Assembly: GCA_934574045.1 (NCBI GenBank)
Contig: CAKTMK010000021.1
Location: 1 to 39,679, forward strand
DNA from: an uncultured Oscillibacter sp.
GTDB lineage: Bacteria; Bacillota; Clostridia; Oscillospirales; Oscillospiraceae
Direction of reading: 5' to 3'
DNA: 39,679 bases
In this document: in pieces, positions 1-6,926 of the stretch
How the letters are laid out: each line of letters opens with the position of its first letter
Numbering within the stretch: the first letter of the stretch is position 1
Made by a program: the position numbers and the translations under genes
The notes under the pieces: generated by a model
Seen by the model: the letters and a program-made list of their open reading frames with translations, nothing else
Told to the model about the DNA's origin: nothing
Databases searched by the model: none

Positions 1-106
1 TCCCGTTTTGTCAACCCTTTTCGTCCCCTTTTTTCACTTTTGCTCATATTTTCTATCAATCACCCTTATATCGGGGGTGCTTCTGGGCAGTTTTACAACA
101 CACGCC

Positions 107-145
107 AAAAAAAACGGCCCCGGCGCAGAAAACCGCGCCGGGGCC
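107..145 (-). terminator. Rho-independent terminator of the comEA-kinase-GerMN operon
   Basis: Read on the minus strand, an 11-bp GC stem (GGCCCCGGCGC paired with GCGCCGGGGCC) is followed by a run of eight T. It lies 11 bases past the stop codon of the GerMN lipoprotein gene, so it closes the four-gene operon. Confidence 0.93.
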
Positions 146-156
146 GCCAGTCTTAT

Positions 157-1071
157 TTATCCCATATCCCGCGGGTAGGTCTGGGCGATGGGTGCGGAGC
201 CGTACCACTCCGCCGGCTCGCCGTCCACCAGATACCGCACCTGCTGCACCGCCTCCAGCGAGGTCAGCGACAGGGCCAGCGCATCCAGCGCCGGCTGCAT
301 ATCCGTATTCTCCGGAAAGGATGGCAGGATCGCACCGGGCAGGTTGACGTAGCACACGCCGTCGCTGAGCTGGGTGGTCAGGACCGTAAAGCCGTCCGGC
401 AGAGCGGAGGTCAGCCCCCGCTCCTGCGGCCCGGCCTCCAGCGCATCCACCAGCGCGGAGAGCTGGGTATCCCCCTCGTAAAGATCCAGCCGCTGCGCCG
501 TGCCGGTCAGCGCGCCGGACGCGTCTAAGAACCACAGCGTCACCGGCACCGTGCTGACCACGTCCTCCATGCTGCTCAGCAGCAGGTCCTCCGCCGTGAA
601 GGACTGGGTACTGCGATAGGCAAGCTCCTGCCCCCGGACCGTGACAGACACGGAGGACACCGCCGGAAGCTGCGTCAGCGTCAGCGTGATGCAGTAATCC
701 GCCAGCGTGAGCGAAATGCCGGAAAGGGTGCTGTACGGATACGTCAGATCGATCACGGCGCAGCCGTCCTCCAGCCGCGCAGCGATAAGCTGCGTCCCCG
801 CAGGGAACGGGCTTTTGAGCGTCTCGTCCTCCGGGCCGCGCAGGAGCCGCTGGGTCAGCCGCTCCACCGCGTCCAGTCCCTCCAGCTCCTGAAAGCCGTC
901 CAGCACCGCCGTCTCCGCCCGGACGGCGTCCGTCCCGGCAGCTGCTCCCAGATCCGCCTCGACATAGTAGAGCGCGCAGGCATTCTCCGCCGCCTGAGAC
1001 TGGCGCGCCGCGTAGGCGCACCCCGGCAGCAGCAGGCTCAGAGCCAGCGCGCAGAGTATCAGCTTTCTCAT
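157..1071 (-). CDS. Lipoprotein with two GerMN domains
   Basis: This is a predicted membrane-anchored extracellular lipoprotein of 304 residues. The N-terminus has a short hydrophobic signal ending in the lipobox LPGC. Two GerMN-like repeats follow, roughly residues 45-150 and 180-290; each has the family pattern of a helix with LLxGP/LExGP, then PxGxxx and a strand ending in xxDL or VNL. GerMN domains occur in the spore germination protein GerM and the actinobacterial lipoprotein LpqB, and no enzymatic role is known. The ATG overlaps the stop of the upstream histidine kinase (ATGA), so the two are translationally coupled and this is the last gene of the operon. I infer a role in sensing or modulating the kinase at the envelope. 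A germination role is the alternative, but no ger genes are nearby. Confidence 0.85.
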   Translation of the reverse strand: MRKLILCALALSLLLPGCAYAARQSQAAENACALYYVEADLGAAAGTDAVRAETAVLDGFQELEGLDAVERLTQRLLRGPEDETLKSPFPAGTQLIAARLEDGCAVIDLTYPYSTLSGISLTLADYCITLTLTQLPAVSSVSVTVRGQELAYRSTQSFTAEDLLLSSMEDVVSTVPVTLWFLDASGALTGTAQRLDLYEGDTQLSALVDALEAGPQERGLTSALPDGFTVLTTQLSDGVCYVNLPGAILPSFPENTDMQPALDALALSLTSLEAVQQVRYLVDGEPAEWYGSAPIAQTYPRDMG

Positions 1072-2450
1072 GGTCTGCCGCCTTTCTCCGCCGCCAGCGG
1101 CCAGCGGACCGTGAACACCGCGCCGCCGCCGGGGCGGTTCGCCGCCTCCACGCTGCCGCCCCGGTTCTTCACCGTGTCCTGCACAATGGACAGGCCCAGT
1201 CCCGTTCCGCCTGCGGCCCGGGAGCGGGCCTTGTCCACCCGGTAGAACCGCCGGAAAATGCGGGGCAGATCCTCCTCCGGGATGCCCACGCCGTTGTCCG
1301 CCACGGTCAAAACCGCCCAGCGGTCCTCCTCCCGGCGCAGGCTGACCCACACCTGCCCGCCGTCGTGAGAGTATTTCACAGCGTTGTCCACCAGATTGTA
1401 GATCACCTGATGCAGCTCGTCCCGGGTGGCCATCACGCTGCACGGCTCCATTTCCTCACAGTGCAGCGCCACCTGCCGCGCCTCGGCCACCAGCTCCATC
1501 ATCCGCAGCACCCGCTCCAAGACCGGCCCCACGTCCACCTCCAACGGCGGCGGCAGCACGCCGCTGTCCAGCCGGGTCAGGCGCAACAGATCCTCGCTGA
1601 TGCGGCTGAGCCGCTCCGCCTCCTGCCCGATATCCGCCACAAATTCCCGGGTGGTGGCCGGGTCGATGTTCTCCGTCTGCAAAATGGAATCCGTCAGCAG
1701 CCGGATGGCCGCCAGCGGCGTTTTCAGCTCGTGGGACGCGTCTGAGACGAACCGCCGCCGCACATCCTCCGTCTTTTGCAGGCGGTCCGTCAGGCTGTTG
1801 AACTCCTCGCCGATCAGGGCGATCTCATCGTGGCCCCGGATGGCCGCCCGGTGGCTGTATGCGCCGGCGCGGACCTGCCGGATGGCGGAGAGCAGCTCGC
1901 CGATCTTCTTCGTCAGCGCCCGGGAGAGAACGAAGGACACCGCCAGCACCAGCACGCCCACCATGATGGAGAGGTTGCGGATATTGCTCTGAAAGCCCCG
2001 CAGCAGCGCCGCCTGCTCCACGTCGTATTCATAGGCGTACACCGCGCCGATGATCCGGTTCTGATACAGCACGGGCGAGGCCGCCCGGCTGCGGAACGCC
2101 CCGCCCCGGTAGCTGCACGTGAACGCGTCGTTCCCGGAAAGGGCCTGCACCACCTCGGTGTAGAGCACGTAGTCCCCCACCGCGCCGTCGGACTCCCGTG
2201 TGTCGTACAGGACCCGGCCCGCCGCGTCGGTGACGAGGATGCGGCTCAGGTCGGTGGACTCCGCCAGCGTCATGGCCGCAGTCACGTTCTCCTCCGTCAG
2301 CCCCTCCAGATCTCCAAGGGCGGACACCATCACCGAGACGCTGTTTTCCATCGTCGCGGCCTTGGAGCGGAACACCAGATCCTCCGACACCAGCAGCGGG
2401 TAGGTGTTCAAAAGTCCCAGCACCGCCGCGATCAGCAGAATGTAGCTCAA
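1068..2450 (-). CDS. Sensor histidine kinase of a two-component system
   Basis: Membrane sensor kinase, partner of the regulator just upstream. A transmembrane segment at the very N-terminus is followed by an extracellular Cache/PAS-like domain of about 130 residues. Then come a second membrane segment (around NLSIMVGVLVLAVSF), HAMP, a HisKA dimerization helix with the H-box SDASHELKTPLAAI, and an ATPase domain with N-box NLVDNAVKYS, G1 DNGVGIPEE and G2 GGTGLGLSIV. All catalytic motifs are intact. The coordinates use the only standard start codon, a TTG at 2450, but that start has no ribosome binding site and cuts into the first membrane helix. The frame stays open upstream to an ACG at 2498, preceded by AAGGG with good spacing, which would add 16 residues. 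The stop overlaps the GerMN gene. The architecture resembles WalK, PhoR and MtrB; the signal is unknown. Confidence 0.93.
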   Translation of the reverse strand: MSYILLIAAVLGLLNTYPLLVSEDLVFRSKAATMENSVSVMVSALGDLEGLTEENVTAAMTLAESTDLSRILVTDAAGRVLYDTRESDGAVGDYVLYTEVVQALSGNDAFTCSYRGGAFRSRAASPVLYQNRIIGAVYAYEYDVEQAALLRGFQSNIRNLSIMVGVLVLAVSFVLSRALTKKIGELLSAIRQVRAGAYSHRAAIRGHDEIALIGEEFNSLTDRLQKTEDVRRRFVSDASHELKTPLAAIRLLTDSILQTENIDPATTREFVADIGQEAERLSRISEDLLRLTRLDSGVLPPPLEVDVGPVLERVLRMMELVAEARQVALHCEEMEPCSVMATRDELHQVIYNLVDNAVKYSHDGGQVWVSLRREEDRWAVLTVADNGVGIPEEDLPRIFRRFYRVDKARSRAAGGTGLGLSIVQDTVKNRGGSVEAANRPGGGAVFTVRWPLAAEKGGRP

Positions 2451-2499
2451 GCCGAATTTGAGCTGAAGGCTGTTGCGCGCCTGCGGCTCCTCTCTCGTC

Positions 2500-3177
2500 T
2501 CAGCCCTTGAAATAGTACCCCACTCCCCACTTTGTCAGGATATACTCCGGCTCCGCCGGATTCTTCTCCAGCTTCTCCCGCAGTCGGCGGACATGGACGT
2601 CCACCGTCCGGTAATCGCCGCCGTAGGAGTATCCCCAGACCACGTTCATCAGGTTTTCCCGGCTGTACACCCGCCGGGGGTTGCGCATCAGAAGCTCGAT
2701 CAGATCGTACTCCTTGGCCGTCAGGTCCACGGTCTTTCCGTCCCGGACGGCCACCCGCTGCTCCGTATCCAGCGACAGGTCTCCCGCCGTCAGAACGGTG
2801 CCCTGCGCCCGCTGGGTGCCGCCCGCCCGGCGCAGCAGCGCCCGGACCCGGGCCTTCAGCTCCAGAATGTTGAACGGCTTGGTCACATAGTCGTCCGCCC
2901 CGGACTCAAAGCCCATCAGCTTGTCCGCGTCCTCGCTCTTGGCCGTCAGCATGATGATGGGCACGTTGGAAAACTCCCGGATGCGCATGCACGCCTCGAT
3001 CCCGTCCAGCTCCGGCATCATCACGTCCAGGATCACCAGATCGAACCGGCTGCTGCGGGCCAGCTCCACGGCGGCCGCCCCGTCGTAGGCGCACTCCACC
3101 TCATAGCCCTCGTTCTCCAGATTGAATTTCATGCCCTTGACCAGCAGCTTTTCGTCGTCTACAACCAGAATCTTCAA
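2500..3177 (-). CDS. OmpR/PhoB-family response regulator
   Basis: Cytoplasmic DNA-binding regulator of 225 residues. The receiver domain (1-115) has the acidic pair D7-D8, phosphoacceptor D51 in LVILDVMMP, T78 and K100 in TKPF. The C-terminal winged helix (about 130-225) has the OmpR-type signature ending in RTVDVHVRRLREKLE and GVGYYF. The start is a TTG; the best Shine-Dalgarno, AAAGGA, lies about 11 bases upstream, and no ATG is available in frame. It sits 21 bases after the comEA-like gene and ends 2 bases before the presumed ACG start of the kinase, so it is the middle of one operon. Targets cannot be read from the sequence. Confidence 0.95.
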   Translation of the reverse strand: MKILVVDDEKLLVKGMKFNLENEGYEVECAYDGAAAVELARSSRFDLVILDVMMPELDGIEACMRIREFSNVPIIMLTAKSEDADKLMGFESGADDYVTKPFNILELKARVRALLRRAGGTQRAQGTVLTAGDLSLDTEQRVAVRDGKTVDLTAKEYDLIELLMRNPRRVYSRENLMNVVWGYSYGGDYRTVDVHVRRLREKLEKNPAEPEYILTKWGVGYYFKG

Positions 3178-3198
3178 ATTTCCGTTCGTCCTTTCCGT

Positions 3199-3579
3199 TT
3201 ATCCGGCCCGCACGTGGCCGCGCAGCGCCTCCAGCTTTCCCTCGCCGATGCCGCTGACATTCACCAGCTCGTCCACCGTGGAAAACGGCCCGTGCTCCGC
3301 CCGGTAGTCCACGATCCGCCGGGCCAGCTTTTCGCCGATGCCCGGCAGGGTCGCCAGCTCCTCCACGTCGGCGGCGTTGATGTCCACCGGCTCCTCCTCC
3401 GGCAGCAGCAGCTCCGCCGAGGATGCGGCCCGCTCCGTCTCCACGGTGAAGCCCTCGTACTGCGCGGCGCCCGCGCCGGAGCGGATAAAGGCGGAAAGCC
3501 CCAGCACCAGACACAGAAACGCCGCCGTGATCCCCAGCAGGAGCAGTTCCGCTTTTGCAGGGCAGTTTTTTCTCTCCAC
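3199..3579 (-). CDS. ComEA-like helix-hairpin-helix protein
   Basis: 126-residue protein with one N-terminal membrane anchor (about residues 10-33), a short acidic linker, and a C-terminal ComEA domain (about 64-126). That domain starts with DINAADVEELATLPGIGEKLA and contains a second helix-hairpin-helix ending VSGIGEGKLEAL. ComEA binds incoming double-stranded DNA at the membrane during natural transformation. The usual partners comEB and comEC are not in this window, and here it heads a two-component operon instead. It may be a competence protein or simply a membrane-tethered DNA-binding protein. It is divergent from the carboxypeptidase gene. Confidence 0.86.
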   Translation of the reverse strand: MERKNCPAKAELLLLGITAAFLCLVLGLSAFIRSGAGAAQYEGFTVETERAASSAELLLPEEEPVDINAADVEELATLPGIGEKLARRIVDYRAEHGPFSTVDELVNVSGIGEGKLEALRGHVRAG

Positions 3580-3581
3580 GG

Positions 3582-3610
3582 TTGAACTCCCCCGAAAAAT
3601 TTGTTATACT
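3582..3610 (+). promoter_or_regulatory. Sigma-A-type promoter for the carboxypeptidase gene
   Basis: TTGAAC at 3582-3587 and TATACT at 3605-3610 are separated by exactly 17 bp. The predicted start near 3617 gives a leader of about 78 bases, containing a GC hairpin (GCGGGCT with AGCCCGC) before the AGGAG ribosome binding site. Confidence 0.8.
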
Positions 3611-3666
3611 AAAATTATATGTAGAATCCGCGGGCTTTCTGTCGTCCCGGCAGCCCGCCTGACACC

Positions 3667-3672
3667 ATTATA
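3667..3672 (-). promoter_or_regulatory. Possible extended -10 promoter for the comEA operon
   Basis: The minus strand carries TGGTATAAT, an extended -10 (TGnTATAAT), about 88 bases upstream of the comEA-like start. No good -35 box sits at the right distance. A second minus-strand TATAAT at 3614-3619 is an alternative. It would overlap the leader of the divergent carboxypeptidase transcript. Confidence 0.45.
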
Positions 3673-3694
3673 CCATATAATGTAGGAGATTGAC

Positions 3695-5062
3695 ATGAAA
3701 TTCAAACGCCTTTTCTCTGTTTTTTTGCTGCTGACCGTCCTCGCGGGCTTCGCCGCGGTCCCCGCCGCGGCGGACGAGACGAAAACGCCGGTCCCGGACC
3801 CGGACATTCAGGCCAAGGCGGCGCTTCTGGTGGACTGGGACACGGAGACGGTGCTCTACGCCAAAAATGAACACACCGAGCTATATCCCGCCAGCCTGAC
3901 CAAGATCATGACCGCGCTGCTGACGCTGGAGGCCGTGGATCAGGGGAAGCTGGCGCTGGATCAGGAGCTGACCGCCACCGCCTCCGCGCTGGACGGGCTG
4001 GCCGCCGACGGCAGCACCGCCGGGATCAAGGTGGGCGAGACCATGACGGTGGAAAACTACCTCAAGTGCATGCTGATCGTCTCCGCCAACGAGGCCTGCG
4101 ACGTGCTGGCCGAGGGCGTCAGCGGCAGCGTGAGCGCCTTTGTGGACGCCATGAACGCCCGGGCGGCGGAGCTGGGGTGCAAAAACACCCACTTCGTCAA
4201 TCCAAACGGCCTGCACGACTCCCAGCACTACACCTCCGCCTGGGACCTGTACCTCATCACGCGGGAGGCCCTCAAGCACCCGGAGTTCATGGCCGTGTGC
4301 GACATGGGCGTGGCGGAGATCCCTGCCACCAACCTCTCCGAGAGCCGCCGCCTACGCACCACCAACTACCTGCTCTCCAACTGGCGGGCCGCCGGGTATC
4401 TCTACCCCGACGCCCACGGCATCAAGACCGGCTCCACCAGCGAGGCGGGCCACTGTCTCGTCTCCTCCGCCACCCGCGGCAGCCGCAGCCTCATCAGCGT
4501 GGTGCTGGGCGCGGATCGCGTGGTGGGCGAAAACGGCGTGGCCGACGTCAAGAGCTTTTCCGAGACGAGCCGCCTTTTCGAATGGGGCTTCGCCAACTTC
4601 TCCACCCAGACCGTCCTCACCGAGCTGGATATGCTGGCGGACGTGCCGGTGGCCCTGAGCAAGATCGACAGCGTGGCCGTCCACCCCGACCGGGAGGTGA
4701 CGCTGGTCCTGCCCAACGACGTGGGACCGGAGGATCTGGAGCGGAAGCTGACGCTGGAGGAAAACGTGCAGGCTCCCGTGTCTGCCGGGCAGGAGCTGGG
4801 CAGCGTGGAGCTGTCCCGCAACGGGACGGTATATGTCAGCGTGCCGCTGGTGGCGCTCAACGACGTGGAGGCATCCAAGCTGCTGACGTTCTGGTTCAAT
4901 GTGCGGGAGTTTTTCAGCCGCACCTCCGTGCGCGTCGCCCTGATCGTGATCGGCCTGCTGATTTTGGCTGGAGTGCTCTGGAAGCTGACCATGGGCCGCC
5001 GCCGCTATCGGTACGGCCGCCCCGCCCGCCGCACCCGGGGTTATCGCGGACGGCGCAGATAA
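3695..5062 (+). CDS. dacF: D-alanyl-D-alanine carboxypeptidase (DacF/PBP5 type)
   Basis: Penicillin-binding protein that trims the terminal D-Ala from peptidoglycan pentapeptides outside the membrane. Its 455 residues begin with a signal peptide ending near AAADE (about residue 26). The S11 peptidase domain has all three active-site motifs: SLTK with nucleophile S67 and K70, SAN at 130-132, and KTG at 244-246. A PBP5-type C-terminal beta domain follows (about 300-400). A membrane helix near residues 408-430 and a very basic Arg-rich cytoplasmic tail then anchor the protein, instead of the usual amphipathic helix. The ATG has a TAGGAG site 7 bases upstream. It is a single-gene unit with its own promoter and terminator. 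DacF, DacA and DacB paralogs cannot be told apart from sequence alone. Confidence 0.94.
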   Translation: MKFKRLFSVFLLLTVLAGFAAVPAAADETKTPVPDPDIQAKAALLVDWDTETVLYAKNEHTELYPASLTKIMTALLTLEAVDQGKLALDQELTATASALDGLAADGSTAGIKVGETMTVENYLKCMLIVSANEACDVLAEGVSGSVSAFVDAMNARAAELGCKNTHFVNPNGLHDSQHYTSAWDLYLITREALKHPEFMAVCDMGVAEIPATNLSESRRLRTTNYLLSNWRAAGYLYPDAHGIKTGSTSEAGHCLVSSATRGSRSLISVVLGADRVVGENGVADVKSFSETSRLFEWGFANFSTQTVLTELDMLADVPVALSKIDSVAVHPDREVTLVLPNDVGPEDLERKLTLEENVQAPVSAGQELGSVELSRNGTVYVSVPLVALNDVEASKLLTFWFNVREFFSRTSVRVALIVIGLLILAGVLWKLTMGRRRYRYGRPARRTRGYRGRRR

Positions 5063-5080
5063 CATTTCTGCACAGCATAA

Positions 5081-5116
5081 GGCCCGCAGACGGAAAACCG
5101 TCCGCGGGCCTTTTTT
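5081..5116 (+). terminator. Terminator of the carboxypeptidase gene
   Basis: A 13-bp stem with one mismatch (GGCCCGCAGACGG paired with CCGTCCGCGGGCC, loop AAAA) is followed by six T on the plus strand. It lies between convergent genes. The minus-strand side lacks a long T tract, so it mainly stops plus-strand transcripts. Confidence 0.9.
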
Positions 5117-5122
5117 ACGCGC

Positions 5123-5659
5123 TCATTTTTTCAAAACCTCGTTCCGGATATAGGAAAACGCCGCGTCCTCGCCCTCGTCCCGCAGCTTCACCAGCATGGA
5201 TTCCAGCAGCGCGGCGGTCTTGTCGTTCAGGATGGTGTGGGTCTTGGAATGCTGAAAGAACTTCCACGGGTCCGCGTTCTCAAACTGGTCTCCCCGGTAG
5301 ACCCGGCTGGCGGCGTACCGGTCGCAGAACATCTCCGCCACATACTTCACCGGCATCTCTACGCCCACGATGCCGAAGGAGCCGTCCGGCTTCTGACCGT
5401 AGTCCGTCCAGTACTCCAGATGGTGGCGGTTGCGGCCCTTGTGGTGGAGCCACGCGGAGGAGTATCCCCGCTCCCGGCGCTCCGCGTCGTTGGGGCTGCG
5501 GTCGCCCTGAAAGTATTTCGCCCCCACCCAGAACTCCCGGGGCGAGTATTTGGACAGGTCGTGGGTCAGCCCCTGCCAGTAAAGGCCCAGCCGGAAGCAG
5601 TATTTCCGCACCAGCGCGCGGTGGCGGTTGACGGTGTGCAGATGTTCCCAAACGTGCAT
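5123..5659 (-). CDS. DUF5662-like family protein
   Basis: 178-residue soluble protein resembling the DUF5662 family, whose function is not established. It is rich in conserved His and Asp: HVWEHLHTVNRHR at the N-terminus, LTHDLSKYSPREF near residue 35, and HHKGRNRHHLEYW near 75. This spacing suggests a metal-binding helical site reminiscent of HD-type hydrolases, which is my inference. An upstream in-frame GTG (5668) exists, but GAGGTGA is spaced correctly only for the ATG at 5659. The gene is monocistronic and convergent with the carboxypeptidase gene. Confidence 0.82.
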   Translation of the reverse strand: MHVWEHLHTVNRHRALVRKYCFRLGLYWQGLTHDLSKYSPREFWVGAKYFQGDRSPNDAERRERGYSSAWLHHKGRNRHHLEYWTDYGQKPDGSFGIVGVEMPVKYVAEMFCDRYAASRVYRGDQFENADPWKFFQHSKTHTILNDKTAALLESMLVKLRDEGEDAAFSYIRNEVLKK

Positions 5660-5795
5660 GGCGTTCACCTCGAAATGTTGAAAGCGGATCGCTCCTGCGT
5701 TTCAGTTTACCACGTTCCGCCGAAAAAAACGAGAGGAATTTTCGCATAAACCCGCCGCCGCCGCAAACACTCTCTTTCAGAAAGGGGGCGCGCAG

Positions 5796-6224
5796 ATGGC
5801 AGATGCGGCGCTTTTCGGCGCGGGCGGGACCGGGCCGCTGCCCGCCGGGGTGGAGCGGCCTGCGTCCGTTTCGGACCTGACGCGGAAGCGGTGGGAGCTG
5901 CTGGCCCTCACCACGGAGGGCTGCCGCCGTCTGGCCCGGACGCCGCAGGCGGTCTGCGCCTGCGGGACCGCGTTGCTGCCCAGCGGGTGGAGCGGCCTTG
6001 CCGTCCGGCAGATCCGGGCGGAGCGGGTGGTGAGCTGCGGGCTATCCTCCCGGGACAGCCTGACCTTTTCCAGTCTGGATGGCGGGCAGTCGGTGGTCTG
6101 CGTCCAGCGGGCGCTCTCCCGCCCGGACGGCGGCACGGTGGAGCCGCAGGAGCTGCCCGCCGGGCGGCCGGACGGCCCGCCGGAGGATCTGCTGGCGGCG
6201 GTAGGGCTGGGCCTTCTTTTGTGA
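5796..6224 (+). CDS. Unknown protein
   Basis: 142-residue product that I do not recognise. The ATG is preceded by AAAGGGGGC at good spacing, and the gene ends just before a bidirectional terminator hairpin (6241-6268), which supports it being real. No signal peptide or membrane helix is clear. The middle holds a CACG motif (near residue 54) and a strand-rich stretch; the C-terminal third is rich in Pro and Gly and ends LLAAVGLGLLL. Other frames across the same bases are also open because of the high GC, so coding is likely but not certain. Confidence 0.55.
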   Translation: MADAALFGAGGTGPLPAGVERPASVSDLTRKRWELLALTTEGCRRLARTPQAVCACGTALLPSGWSGLAVRQIRAERVVSCGLSSRDSLTFSSLDGGQSVVCVQRALSRPDGGTVEPQELPAGRPDGPPEDLLAAVGLGLLL

Positions 6225-6236
6225 GCGGCGGCGCGG

Positions 6237-6268
6237 AAAAGCGCCCCGGCGGAGATCCGCCGGGGCGC
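6237..6268 (-). terminator. Original fakA terminator (in repeat copy A)
   Basis: A 13-bp GC stem is followed on the minus strand by TTTT and on the plus strand by TTT. The hairpin lies between the unknown plus-strand gene and repeat copy A. It probably served both convergent genes before the insertion separated it from fakA. Confidence 0.75.
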
Positions 6269-6320
6269 TTTGCTCACTCCATGGAGATGATATAGTAGTA
6301 AACGGGCTGTCCGCCGGAGA
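6241..6320. repeat. 80-bp direct repeat, copy A
   Basis: Matches 6847-6926 at 78 of 80 positions; the differences fall at the 14th base (hairpin centre) and the 32nd base. On the minus strand it holds the last codons of fakA (SGGQPVYYYIISME), its stop codon and its terminator hairpin. The copy is detached from the rest of fakA. Upstream of it the reading frame continues for 19 more codons (start 6375) that differ from fakA. Confidence 0.93.
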
Positions 6321-6390
6321 TGGGAATGACCTTCGCTTCAGCGGCGCAAAGGGCGTCTCCGCTTTGGAAAAACATTCAAGGACTGTCGGT

Positions 6391-6456
6391 CCCTTCTTCC
6401 ACTGACAGAGGACGAACCTCTGCCAGATACACGCTACGTCTGGTGGAAGGGAGAAG
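6391..6456. other. Foldable segment inside the repeat-bracketed insert
   Basis: Nested inverted repeats suggest a three-way junction: CTTCTTCCAC (6393-6402) pairs with GTGGAA and GAAG (6443-6448, 6453-6456); CAGAGG (6406-6411) pairs with CCTCTG (6417-6422); CCAGA (6423-6427) pairs with TCTGG (6439-6443, sharing one base with the first stem). It could be a structured RNA or a recombination or transposon end. Short open frames also cross it, including a plus-strand one at 6326-6496 (56 codons). Confidence 0.4.
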
Positions 6457-6482
6457 TGCGCACTTTCGTTCCCGAGAGGATC

Positions 6483-6689
6483 TCAGTCCCGCTTAACTTC
6501 CATAATCGAGATACGCAGGCCCACAATCGTCATAATCGCAAATACAGCAAGTACGATCCATTCGCTGCCAAAAAAGCAGGCGAAAACCGTACCTCCCGGC
6601 CCGACCGTCTGGACGACGGCAATACACCAGCCAACAAAACCGATCACGCCGCTTAACAGCAGTCCTAATCCAAAAATCAATTTTTTCAT
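6483..6689 (-). CDS. Small two-helix membrane protein
   Basis: 68-residue product with two predicted membrane helices, about residues 3-27 and 42-62, joined by a Gly-rich loop (VGPGG) and ending in a charged tail (MEVKRD). The ATG has AAAGGCGG 7 bases upstream. I cannot assign a function. It lies wholly inside the DNA bracketed by the 80-bp repeat, and its bases are visibly richer in A and T than the surrounding genes, suggesting transfer from outside. Confidence 0.65.
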   Translation of the reverse strand: MKKLIFGLGLLLSGVIGFVGWCIAVVQTVGPGGTVFACFFGSEWIVLAVFAIMTIVGLRISIMEVKRD

Positions 6690-6715
6690 TTCAGCACCGC
6701 CTTTTATCTACATCT

Positions 6716-6844
6716 CTATACAGATATACAGGAACTCACCATCCGCGCAAAATGCTCTTCGGACGCTTTGTTCTGCTTTGCCGACTTCAATCCGATCTGC
6801 TCCATGCGGTTTCGCGCCGCTTCGCCGGTTTCAAACGCATTGTC
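6716..6844 (-). pseudogene. Truncated 3' end of an unknown gene
   Basis: From the junction with repeat copy B a frame runs 42 codons to a TAG, with protein-like composition (NRMEQIGLKSAKQNK, then EEHFARM). It has no start codon with a ribosome binding site; an internal ATG at 6805 lacks one. It looks like the tail of a gene whose 5' part was lost when the insert joined the fakA terminator. A GTG at 6883 overlapping the fakA stop would open a 55-codon frame through the hairpin, which I consider fortuitous. Confidence 0.4.
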
Positions 6845-6846
6845 GT

Positions 6847-6926
6847 GCGCCCCGGCGGATATCCGCCGGGGCGCTTTACTCACTCCATGGAGATGATATA
6901 GTAGTAAACGGGCTGTCCGCCGGAGA
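6847..6926. repeat. 80-bp direct repeat, copy B (in fakA)
   Basis: This copy is the authentic 3' end of fakA plus a hairpin that is a perfect 28-bp palindrome (6847-6874). On its distal side the T tract seen in copy A is missing and is replaced by insert sequence, so termination here should be weaker. Confidence 0.93.

Noticed and set aside
9..14. Minus-strand TTGACA near the window start
   Set aside because: The matching -10 would lie outside the window, so a promoter cannot be confirmed.
3881..5065. Minus-strand open frames opposite the carboxypeptidase gene
   Set aside because: They are shadows; the plus-strand protein has all active-site motifs.
6326..6496. 56-codon plus-strand frame in the insert, with GGAG before its ATG
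   Set aside because: It overlaps foldable inverted repeats and has no recognisable domain; coding cannot be separated from chance.
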